A stretch of DNA of 64,000 nucleotides from Rhodobacter aestuarii (lineage in GTDB: Bacteria > Pseudomonadota > Alphaproteobacteria > Rhodobacterales > Rhodobacteraceae), in assembly GCF_900156655.1 (NCBI RefSeq), contig NZ_FTOG01000012.1, forward strand, positions 1 to 64,000, in the 5' to 3' direction. Below the pieces are notes generated by a model. It made no database searches and was not told the DNA's origin. It was given only the letters and a program-made list of their open reading frames with translations. This document shows, piece by piece, positions 57,018 through 64,000 of this stretch (within the stretch, counting starts at the first letter, position 1; every line of letters starts with the position of its first letter). The translations under genes were made by a program, and so were the position numbers.

Positions 57018-57329
57018 TTAGCCCTCGCTGGTGGGCAGCGCCCACAGTTGCAGTTGCACCGCGTCCAAATTGATCGCCAGCGGCACGATGACCGCTTCTT
57101 CATCGACCTCCGACTCGGTGTATTGGCGCGGCGGGACGACGATCACGGCAGCATATTTCTCACCCTCAAATGAGGGCATGCCTGCGGCATCCACAAAAAC
57201 TGTGATTGCGCGCCCCACGTCGCGCGCCTCCGCCTCGAGGTCCACGGTCAGCGCCCCAGCAAAGGTCAGCGCGGCGCCATCTAGCGCCCAGTCGATGACC
57301 GGGCCATTGGTCATTTTGGTGATATTCAT
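57018..57329 (-). CDS. Small tail-module protein, unrecognised
   Basis: A 103-residue, beta-rich protein (VIDWALDGAALTFAGALTVD), co-transcribed with the variable gene (3 nt gap). GGAG lies upstream of the ATG. Position between tail genes and the adhesin suggests a structural connector. No family recognised. Confidence 0.72.
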   Translation of the reverse strand: MNITKMTNGPVIDWALDGAALTFAGALTVDLEAEARDVGRAITVFVDAAGMPSFEGEKYAAVIVVPPRQYTESEVDEEAVIVPLAINLDAVQLQLWALPTSEG

Positions 57330-57334
57330 GCCAC

Positions 57335-58009
57335 TTACTCCGGTGCTTTAAGGACGGTCCAGCGCACACTGACGTTATCGGCGCTGCCAGACATTTTGAT
57401 TTTGAAGCCGTTGACAGCTTTGTCGTAGACCGTGACAGCCCCAACAGCGGCAAGGTCTGTCGCGCTCAGCACGTCAACCGCCACCGCGTAGTTGGTGGAG
57501 GGCAAATCCGCCGCCAGCGCGACCGATACGAATGGCGTGACCGATGTCACCCACCCGCGCGCAGGTTGGATTGTCCGCACATCTGCAAGCGTCACCGCCG
57601 CGAGGCTGGTGCCCGCGTCACCCGCAGGGACTGTGACCGTATAGAGCGCGAGCGCTGCGTCAGGCACGGTCTCGCCGATCTGCACGGCATAGGCCCCACC
57701 GGACGCCACCAAATAGACGGTGTAAATGATCGCCGCGCCTGTGAAGTTCGTCGGCACGGCAACCTGATCTGCCACATCTGGCAGAGCCACGACGATACCG
57801 TCGATTTTGGCGCGGCTGATGCCCGTACCAACGGTGCCAGATTGGGATAGGTGCAACGTCCGGGATGTAGCTGATTTGCTCAGCACCATCCCCGTTGCAA
57901 CCCATTTGTTTTTGATGATCGCGGTGCCCTGCGGGCCGCGCGTTGCTTTGAGATCCGCAACGAGCCCATCGCCCGATACCGTCTCAATCGGAAATCCCGT
58001 AATAGTCAT
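57335..58009 (-). CDS. Tail-associated protein, unrecognised
   Basis: A 224-residue protein with mostly beta-strand-like sequence and no known motif. TATVPAGDAG-type and GSADNVSVRWTVLKAPE segments resemble phage structural domains. The small gene at 58010 is immediately upstream and the 57018 gene downstream, all in one leftward operon. Confidence 0.7.
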   Translation of the reverse strand: MTITGFPIETVSGDGLVADLKATRGPQGTAIIKNKWVATGMVLSKSATSRTLHLSQSGTVGTGISRAKIDGIVVALPDVADQVAVPTNFTGAAIIYTVYLVASGGAYAVQIGETVPDAALALYTVTVPAGDAGTSLAAVTLADVRTIQPARGWVTSVTPFVSVALAADLPSTNYAVAVDVLSATDLAAVGAVTVYDKAVNGFKIKMSGSADNVSVRWTVLKAPE

Positions 58010-58150
58010 TTAGATACTCCCTACACGGACAAGATAAGCGCGGCCCTGCGCATCGGTGACCACTGCGCCCCCGATCATGAGGACGCGATATCGGGCGCGC
58101 CCCAGCACGAAGGGCGATCCTGGCGCCCCCCCGATGAACAGATCACGCAT
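58010..58150 (-). CDS. 46-residue tail-module protein
   Basis: A small frame that begins MRDLFIGGAPGSPFVLGRAR and ends LVRVGSI, overlapping the stop of the upstream gene by 8 nt and ending one base before the next ATG. Tight packing and coding-like codon use support it. No family recognised. Confidence 0.6.
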   Translation of the reverse strand: MRDLFIGGAPGSPFVLGRARYRVLMIGGAVVTDAQGRAYLVRVGSI

Positions 58151-58430
58151 GGTTCACGCTCACGATGCAGTCGACGAGGCTGTAGCCCCACACATAGACG
58201 CCAGAGCTCGCCTCAGCCCACAGCGCCGACAGCGGCGTATCAAGCGGCAAGATCACATGCGGGTAGAGCGTCACCGCGCCGCTCCGGTCGGCCGGGGCCG
58301 TGGCGATCGTGGTGACGAGCAGTTCCAGTTCAGCGCCGCTGGTGAGTTGCGCGCGCAGTGCCGTGACAGGGCCACTGCTCAGCGGCGTCATGGTGTGCTT
58401 AGGAACGTTTTTAGTTGCGTTGTAGGCCAT
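58143..58430 (-). CDS. Small tail-module protein
   Basis: A 95-residue protein (MAYNATKNVPKHTMTPLSSG at the start). Beta-rich, no recognised family. Part of the same tail operon. Confidence 0.68.
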   Translation of the reverse strand: MAYNATKNVPKHTMTPLSSGPVTALRAQLTSGAELELLVTTIATAPADRSGAVTLYPHVILPLDTPLSALWAEASSGVYVWGYSLVDCIVSVNHA

Positions 58431-58448
58431 TTTATCCTCCGTTTCAGG

Positions 58449-58982
58449 TCAGCCATTCAGGGCGCTGAGTGCGGCTGCGATGTCTGCCAGCGTCCCCGCC
58501 GCCTCAATCTCAGCGGAGACGGTCATTCGACGAGCTTCCAACTGTGCAGCGGCGGTGCGCCAGTTGCTTGAGAGGTTCAGCCAAATCTGGGCGAGCGCAT
58601 CGGCGTCTGGGGCCGTGATGCCCACCTCAGCGGCCAAGAGCGGGTAATCCGCCAGCACGGGGGCTTCGGCGGTGATCCATGCGCGGGCCTCTGCCTCTTT
58701 TGCGAGGTAGATCATCTCTTGGCCCGGCAGATCGGTGATCAGAGCCAGTCGTGCCCCGCAAATAGCTTCGGACAATTTTTGCCACGCCTTCGCCTTGGCG
58801 TCCGCCAAGAGCTGTTCAGATGCCGGGCCGCGCGGTGGCGCCCAAACCGCGCCATCCCAAGCCCAGCCAATTCCGACGCCGTCAGGAAGTTCCGGCCAAT
58901 CTGCGGCCCAATTTGGTACAGCGGTCGGATCGACTTGTATGACGTTGGCAACGATGCCGCTCTCAATCTGTGCTAGGTTCAT
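58449..58982 (-). CDS. Putative tail-fibre assembly protein
   Basis: A 177-residue protein with an N-terminal part reminiscent of tail-fibre assembly (GWAWDGAVWAPPRGPASEQL) and a helical C-terminal half. It overlaps the Gly-rich fibre gene by ATGA, so fibre and assembly protein are coupled. Assignment is tentative. Confidence 0.62.
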   Translation of the reverse strand: MNLAQIESGIVANVIQVDPTAVPNWAADWPELPDGVGIGWAWDGAVWAPPRGPASEQLLADAKAKAWQKLSEAICGARLALITDLPGQEMIYLAKEAEARAWITAEAPVLADYPLLAAEVGITAPDADALAQIWLNLSSNWRTAAAQLEARRMTVSAEIEAAGTLADIAAALSALNG

Positions 58983-60091
58983 CAAACACCTCCGATCCAG
59001 ATGCGAGCCTCGCCGCGGCCGCCAGCTCCTGAAGCTCCGGTATGGGCACCGCCACCGCCGCCACCCGGCGCGGATCCCGCCGTCCCCGCGCCGCCAGAAC
59101 TGGTACAGCCCCGCCCACCAGCACCTCCGAAAACAGAAACGCCGCCAGCGGCGCCGCCAGTCGAGCTGCCTAAGCCCGTGCCGCCGCCGCCGCCACCAAA
59201 GACCGCCGCGCCGCCGACAAGGTTAGCATTGGTGCCTTGTCCCCCGCCGCCACCGCCCCAAATCGTCCGCGCAGCATCTCCAGCGGCGGTTGCGCCGCCC
59301 GCACCACCGCCCGGTGCGCCACCAACGGATCCATTGCCCGCTGCGGTTTCGCCGCCACCACCACCTCCTCCTGAGGAAGCGCCTCGACCGCCACCCCAAG
59401 CCGTCAGAAGCGTGCCGACCGTGGTGCTGCCACCAACATTGCCCGTGTCTCCGCCAGTGATAGAGGCACCACCGGCGCCAATGATGATCGAGATCGAGGG
59501 GGGCAGGTCCGCATAGAGCAGGCGGCGCGCAACATAGCCTCCACCGCCACCACCACCTCCGGGAACGCTAAGCCCATTGTAGCGACCACCGGATCCGCCT
59601 GCGCCCCAAGCCTCAATCAGAACAGGCGTGTTGTCCGCAAAACCTGACGGCTTCACCCAAGTCGTGCTGGCTGTGATCGCGATGTAGTAAGGATCGGCAG
59701 CGCTGCTACCACTGCCGCCGCCGCTGACAATGACGAAGGCCCCGCCAACATATTCCAATATCACCCGCGCTCCGGCTTGCGCTTGACCGCCTGCCATCGC
59801 GAAACCCGCCGCAGTCAGAACCGGGACCGGCGTGCCGCCATCGATCGACAAGGTCATATTGTCCGTGTTCGTTGCCGCCCACGCGATCGAGAACCGCATA
59901 TGCTCGAGCAAACCTGCGGTGAGTGGTGGATCGAGCGTTGCGGTCACGGCATCACCGGTGCCGCCCACATTGGACAAGGGCCAGATCGCCGCCGCGAAAA
60001 GCTGCCCGAGCCGATCACCATATTGCTCGAGGAACTGCAGTCCGCTCGGCGCGGGATCGGAGAGGTGAGAATAAAGGGAGCGGTCAGCCAT
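58982..60091 (-). CDS. Glycine-rich phage tail fibre
   Basis: A 369-residue protein. The N-terminal 110 residues are an ordinary tail domain. From about residue 170 the chain is strikingly Gly/Ala rich (PGGGGGGGGYVARRLLYADL, then GG repeats), typical of glycine-rich C-terminal receptor-binding tips of phage fibres. It lies between the tip protein J-like gene and the assembly gene. Confidence 0.85.
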   Translation of the reverse strand: MADRSLYSHLSDPAPSGLQFLEQYGDRLGQLFAAAIWPLSNVGGTGDAVTATLDPPLTAGLLEHMRFSIAWAATNTDNMTLSIDGGTPVPVLTAAGFAMAGGQAQAGARVILEYVGGAFVIVSGGGSGSSAADPYYIAITASTTWVKPSGFADNTPVLIEAWGAGGSGGRYNGLSVPGGGGGGGGYVARRLLYADLPPSISIIIGAGGASITGGDTGNVGGSTTVGTLLTAWGGGRGASSGGGGGGGETAAGNGSVGGAPGGGAGGATAAGDAARTIWGGGGGGQGTNANLVGGAAVFGGGGGGTGLGSSTGGAAGGVSVFGGAGGRGCTSSGGAGTAGSAPGGGGGGAHTGASGAGGRGEARIWIGGV

Positions 60092-62753
60092 CGTGATGCA
60101 CCTCGTTTGCCTCGTCTACCAATGTCAGAGTTGCCTGAAGATCGTCGCGCGGCTCGATATCCAAGACCTTGCAGCGCAGGGTTTCCCGGCCGTGCAGGCC
60201 GACAGAAACCAACGTCCCTTCTTTGATCCCGTCAGGATTTGCCGGGGTGGCGAAGACGATTTTATCGCTATCGCCATCGCCAATCAGCGGGTGGATTGTG
60301 CTCGAACCGTCGGCGCGCCGGACCAGCGCGGCCGAGAGCGCCCCGATTAACGACACGTCCCCGACGGTCGACAGATCGGCAATCGCAGCCCAAGAGGGCC
60401 GAGATATAAGCGGCACATCAGCCTCTAGATCCAGCGCCGCGACCAGACCCTCAGTATTGAGCCAAACCGTGGCTACGCGGGCGGTCGCGCCGTGGCGCTC
60501 GATCTGGTCGTGTTGCACCGCAACCAAGCTGCCGCGCCGACAAACAATTGCCTCTGCCGGGGCGGTCAGGCTGTAATAAGTGCCCCGGTGCCGTGGTTGC
60601 GCCAGATCATAACGCGCGCGTGCGCGAACCTCGTCCTCGGTTACGAGGCCTTCGTAATCGACCTGCTCTAGCACACCGCGCGGCGAACCACCGGGGCGCA
60701 AAACGGTGATTTGCCGGGCCTCATAGTCGATTGCGGCATCCCGGAAGTTGACCCGCAACCCATCAGGCAAACGCGGCATCGCCCGACGCCAGCTAAACTC
60801 GGCCGAGTTGCGCGGCGTAAACAACTGTACCGGCGCTTCCTCCGAGGTGTCGCGGTCCACGACGACGCCCCAAATCTCAGAGGCATAGGGCTGGCCGTAA
60901 CCGCAACTTGCCACGATTGCTGCCGCTGCCGCCGCGCCTTGATCCTCGATCACGGCGTTGACACGCCAGTCTTTTGCACTGCATTCGTCGCGCCACGCGA
61001 CCAATCCAGCGGTGTCCACCAGTTCGGCGGGCAAGGCGTCGGCGTTGAGACGGCCCGCATAGATGTCGCGCAGATGCGGTGCAGGGTTGTCGGTGACTGC
61101 CCAATCACGCCATGCCTCGCCGTCCCAATCTGGTACCCATCCGCCCGCGACGACCGAGACGCGATCCAACTGCTTGTTGCGCGCGCGGATCGCCACAATT
61201 GCCATATCGCCGGGAACGATCGGCGTCTCGTTCCAAATCGATACAGAACGCAACAAGATCAGCGCGTCGGCGATCATGTTGCGCGACATGGCGATTCGCG
61301 GGGTCGCCGGGTCGCGATAGCCGAAGAGCGCCCAGACCGAGCCGTTGACCGTATAGGCTGCGGCGGAATAGCTCGCTTGCGTGAACACCGCCCCGCGCGT
61401 GATCTCGATCTCCCACCGCCCTGGGGGCCAAAGCGCGGGGTCAAGGTGGATCGTTGCCGTGTAGCGATCAAGTGTAACGCCGGTTACTCCCGTGGTGCCA
61501 AGATTGCTCGCATCCATCCAAGCATCGCCCGCCGCACCAAAGGCATCGTCGGCAGTCCAGCCCCCTTCAGCAGGGGACACCGCCTGATCGGGGCAGTTTC
61601 GACGCGCTTCGACCCAGCCTTCTGAGGTTGCGGCAGCGGGCGTTGCGGCCTCTTCCGTCCAAACCAGCCGGATGGTCGAGCGCATCTGGCGCAGCGATGC
61701 CCCCTGGAAATGCAGCTCGGGGAGATTACGCCACGCTGTCGTCCCACGCTGGCGCATGCGGATCCGGACGGGCACGCGGAGCTTGGTACTGCCCCCTTCA
61801 AAGTTGAGCCCCTGCGCAAAGATCATCTGCACTTGGTGTTCATCTGGCTTATCCCACGTCGCCAAGACCTGCGGCTGCGGCACGGTGAGCGATAGATCAA
61901 GCGTCGGATCGAGCAGGCTCGCATCTTCACTATCGACCTGATGCGGCGTCAGTTCTGCCTGCGGGGCCTCTGTGCGGCTTTGCCGCCGCAAGAGCCACAG
62001 CGGCCGATCTCCGGGCCAGCCTTCACGCGTCTCAATCTCGACGCCGGGCGTGTCATAGGCGCTTGCGGCCCCGATCCGGATATCGGTGAGCCGATGAGGC
62101 CCGGCAAGCACATAAGCGGCCTCGACGATCTCGTCTGCGCCGTCGAAATAGGTCAGTGGTTCAGTGCCAAGCGGTGGGAAGATCTTCCGCTCGCCCAGAA
62201 CGCGCGGGATCGCACCGTTAGGATCGAGGACGTTGCCCCGCAAAGAAGCCGTGCCCTCATTGCGCCAGCGGTCGCTTTGATTATCTGACTTTGGGGAAGG
62301 AGAGAGCGCGGTGATCAGAAGCGCCCCAACGACCTGAATGCCTGCCGCCGCCGCAAAGGCCGCTGCAGACCCGGCTTTGAAGGCGGCCAAACCCCATTTC
62401 GAGGCCATATTGCCCGCCAGCACCCAGCCCGTTGCGAGCGAAAGAGCAATCGAGGCGATGAAGGCAAAGACTTTCTTGCCGCCGCCATCTCCGCCGCGCG
62501 GCGGCAAAGAGAAGGAAAGTTCAACCGGCCGTCCTGGGCTCGGGGATTTGGGGCGAACCCGATGCCAGTTTTTGCGCGGTACCGGATGGCCGTTGAGGCA
62601 AATCACGCCGTAGCGACGGAACTCGGGCGGGAGCGCGGGCTTGAAGCCGTCGATCGCTTCATCAAGCGTGATGCCAGGGCGCGCCCAATGAACCTGCGGC
62701 GTAATCCCAAACGGGCTGCGATAGGCGCAGAGGATGTGGTCGTGCTTCAGCAT
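60084..62753 (-). CDS. Phage tail-tip / host-specificity protein (J-like)
   Basis: An 889-residue central tail-tip protein. An N-terminal segment with a hydrophobic stretch (VFAFIASIALSLATGWVLAG) is followed by family-like motifs (LRGNVLDPNGAIPRVLGERK, RKIFPPLGTEPLTYFDGADE). It resembles tail-tip proteins of lambda-J type used for host recognition. Much shorter than the about 1300-residue tip of the R. capsulatus gene transfer agent, so it is not that system. Start at 62753. Confidence 0.85.
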   Translation of the reverse strand: MLKHDHILCAYRSPFGITPQVHWARPGITLDEAIDGFKPALPPEFRRYGVICLNGHPVPRKNWHRVRPKSPSPGRPVELSFSLPPRGGDGGGKKVFAFIASIALSLATGWVLAGNMASKWGLAAFKAGSAAAFAAAAGIQVVGALLITALSPSPKSDNQSDRWRNEGTASLRGNVLDPNGAIPRVLGERKIFPPLGTEPLTYFDGADEIVEAAYVLAGPHRLTDIRIGAASAYDTPGVEIETREGWPGDRPLWLLRRQSRTEAPQAELTPHQVDSEDASLLDPTLDLSLTVPQPQVLATWDKPDEHQVQMIFAQGLNFEGGSTKLRVPVRIRMRQRGTTAWRNLPELHFQGASLRQMRSTIRLVWTEEAATPAAATSEGWVEARRNCPDQAVSPAEGGWTADDAFGAAGDAWMDASNLGTTGVTGVTLDRYTATIHLDPALWPPGRWEIEITRGAVFTQASYSAAAYTVNGSVWALFGYRDPATPRIAMSRNMIADALILLRSVSIWNETPIVPGDMAIVAIRARNKQLDRVSVVAGGWVPDWDGEAWRDWAVTDNPAPHLRDIYAGRLNADALPAELVDTAGLVAWRDECSAKDWRVNAVIEDQGAAAAAAIVASCGYGQPYASEIWGVVVDRDTSEEAPVQLFTPRNSAEFSWRRAMPRLPDGLRVNFRDAAIDYEARQITVLRPGGSPRGVLEQVDYEGLVTEDEVRARARYDLAQPRHRGTYYSLTAPAEAIVCRRGSLVAVQHDQIERHGATARVATVWLNTEGLVAALDLEADVPLISRPSWAAIADLSTVGDVSLIGALSAALVRRADGSSTIHPLIGDGDSDKIVFATPANPDGIKEGTLVSVGLHGRETLRCKVLDIEPRDDLQATLTLVDEANEVHHDG

Positions 62754-63145
62754 TGCGACCGTCTCCGATAGCCAAGGATTCGGCGCGCGACACTCCAATG
62801 CGAGATCGGCACAATCACCGCATGGCTCGCTTCTTCCACATGCAGCAGGCGGGCCTCATCAATCATCACGCCGACATGCACCACCGCCGCGCCGCCGTTC
62901 GGGGCGCGCATCAGCACCACATCAAAGGCTTGCGGGCTTTCGACGGCCTGCCAGCCGTCATCCTTGCCCTTTTCCATCGCGCGAGCGATCCGGATCAGGT
63001 CATGCGCGGAGATTTCGCCATAAAGCGGCAGATCGATGCTAAGTTCTCGGCCATAAACCGCGACCACCAGCCCCCAGCAAGTGACCTCCCCCGGCCCCTC
63101 GCCGAAGGGCAGGCCGATATAACGCTCCCACCATACCCGCGTCAT
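62747..63145 (-). CDS. NlpC/P60-type tail peptidase
   Basis: A 132-residue NlpC/P60-like protein that would cut peptidoglycan or serve tail assembly. The catalytic Cys is in EVTCWGLVVAVYG and the His in GAAVVHVGVMIDE. Overlaps the tail-tip gene and the next gene upstream. Typical neighbour of the J-like protein in lambda-like phages. Confidence 0.9.
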   Translation of the reverse strand: MTRVWWERYIGLPFGEGPGEVTCWGLVVAVYGRELSIDLPLYGEISAHDLIRIARAMEKGKDDGWQAVESPQAFDVVLMRAPNGGAAVVHVGVMIDEARLLHVEEASHAVIVPISHWSVARRILGYRRRSQC

Positions 63146-63654
63146 CGAAAAAGCCCCGGCAGACGGTCCTGCGTCGCGAAAACGCTCGGGAACGGCTCTT
63201 GAGAGAAATCGCGGATCATCAGCCGACCTGTGAGCTCTGCGACGTTGCAATCGATATCGACCAGATCCCATTTCGTTGGGGCAATGACGGGCATGACGGT
63301 GCCCTTCGGCTCTCTGGGATCGAGCGAAAGATCAAAATCTGCTGAAGAGCAGATTTCTAAGGTGACGGTGGCACGGTCTGCCAATTGGCGCAGCGCCATG
63401 CCGATCCGGCGATCGACGTTGGGCACGGTCAGACGGCACGAGGGCGCTTCATCGCCGTCTGTGGGCAGCGTGAAGCCAAACAAAAGGCCCTGCCAAAGAT
63501 AGCCATCGCGCAGGTAGTCCATACAATCTGCGACGACGCGCATCGGTTCGATCAGGTTCGGATGCTCGATCGTCACGAAGGCGAGGATCGTGTGCACGCT
63601 TTCTGTCGCCTCAAGCGATTGGCGCGTGCCCGTCGGGAGGATGCGCTGCGTCAT
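63142..63654 (-). CDS. Minor tail protein (DUF1833-like)
   Basis: A 170-residue protein (MTQRILPTGTRQSLEATESV, TILAFVTIEHPNLIEPMRVV, and a terminal region rich in hydrophobic/acidic residues) resembling minor tail proteins next to NlpC/P60 proteins. Start at 63654 overlaps the upstream gene by ATGA. Confidence 0.75.
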   Translation of the reverse strand: MTQRILPTGTRQSLEATESVHTILAFVTIEHPNLIEPMRVVADCMDYLRDGYLWQGLLFGFTLPTDGDEAPSCRLTVPNVDRRIGMALRQLADRATVTLEICSSADFDLSLDPREPKGTVMPVIAPTKWDLVDIDCNVAELTGRLMIRDFSQEPFPSVFATQDRLPGLFR

Positions 63655-64000
63655 CAGGCTTGCTCCAAGACATATGCCGCACCTGCGGCGTTCACGACCA
63701 CGGCATCGCCGATTGTTAAAACGGCATAACTGGGGGGCGGAGCAGCCCCAAGCGCCCCGGCTTCGAAGATCCCGATCCCAGAGATATCGGCGTAGCTCGC
63801 CGCTTCGGGCCACCAGCCAGCCGAGAGATCGACCGCGAAAAGCGTGCTGACGGTCCCATTCGCAAACACGATCCGCACATCGCAAAGGCCGTGCGCCATC
63901 GCCAGACCGGGCGCAAGCGGATCGCCGATTGCGGCGGTTTGGCCGATCTGCGCTGTGCCATTGTGAAAGAGCCCCCGCGCGATGTCATAGGCTGCCAACG
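63654..64000 (-). CDS. Tail-module protein, partial at window edge
   Basis: An open frame that reaches the end of the window, at least 114 residues. Gly/Ala-rich, beta-like (GLFHNGTAQIGQTAAIGDPL). It probably continues upstream outside the window; function unknown but part of the tail operon. Confidence 0.6.
   Translation of the reverse strand, partial: LAAYDIARGLFHNGTAQIGQTAAIGDPLAPGLAMAHGLCDVRIVFANGTVSTLFAVDLSAGWWPEAASYADISGIGIFEAGALGAAPPPSYAVLTIGDAVVVNAAGAAYVLEQA

Noticed and set aside
60084-64000. Rhodobacter gene transfer agent tail genes
   Set aside because: The order recalls the GTA end (minor tail, NlpC/P60, tip), but the tip is about 889 rather than about 1300 residues and the minor tail protein is too short; a DGR is attached, so a separate prophage fits better.

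Overview
The window is GC-rich, densely coded bacterial DNA. It looks like an alphaproteobacterium of the Rhodobacterales, close to Rhodobacter: the gene families, the start and codon style, and a glycyl-radical propanediol microcompartment locus of the kind known in Rhodobacter capsulatus all point there. The species is an inference.

Left part. 1-3.75 kb carries a type VI secretion spike gene (vgrG) followed by two unrecognised genes that are candidate cargo or immunity. About 4.74-24.03 kb looks like an integrated element in the 3' end of a tRNA-Ser(CGA) gene. A 14-bp piece of the tRNA 3' end is repeated directly at both ends. Just inside each end lie 12-bp-periodic TATAGCA repeats (two copies left, three right) that resemble integrase arm sites. 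The element carries an 8-bp tandem repeat array, an agmatinase-family ureohydrolase, an XRE regulator with a small partner gene, a copper-resistance cluster (multicopper oxidase, cytochrome c, Cys-rich protein, CopZ, CopA, CueR), an iteron-like region with a putative replication protein, a divergent tRNA-Ser(GCU)-like gene, a LuxR-type regulator with an MFS transporter, a HipBA module, and a DUF927 gene fused tail to tail to a broken integrase gene.

Middle part. After a short chromosomal stretch (Lrp/AsnC regulator, LysE-type exporter, TetR regulator, polyphosphate kinase 2), 27-45 kb is a complete glycyl-radical bacterial microcompartment locus. A PocR-domain histidine kinase and an AraC-type response regulator probably sense the substrate. 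A long leftward operon encodes the B12-independent diol dehydratase, its radical-SAM activase, CoA-acylating aldehyde dehydrogenase, alcohol dehydrogenase, PduL, an EutJ-like chaperone, a flavoprotein-like protein, a GlcG/HbpS-like protein and five shell proteins. A divergent pair encodes a membrane protein and an acetate/propionate kinase. Active-site residues of the dehydratase match the glycerol/propanediol class, so the likely pathway is 1,2-propanediol to propionaldehyde, then to 1-propanol and to propionyl-CoA, propionyl-phosphate and propionate with ATP.

Right part. 45-53.5 kb holds ordinary chromosomal genes (metA, a P-loop protein, two EamA permeases, a FadL-like porin, a GNAT/FemAB-like protein, an APC-like permease, an L,D-transpeptidase). 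From a tRNA-Met gene (53.79 kb) to the window end lies a leftward prophage tail module: minor tail protein, NlpC/P60 protein, tail-tip protein, Gly-rich fibre, and several small genes. It ends in a complete diversity-generating retroelement: variable lectin-fold protein, Avd, template repeat and reverse transcriptase. All 12 template/variable differences in a 117-bp core fall at template adenines, the hallmark of this system.
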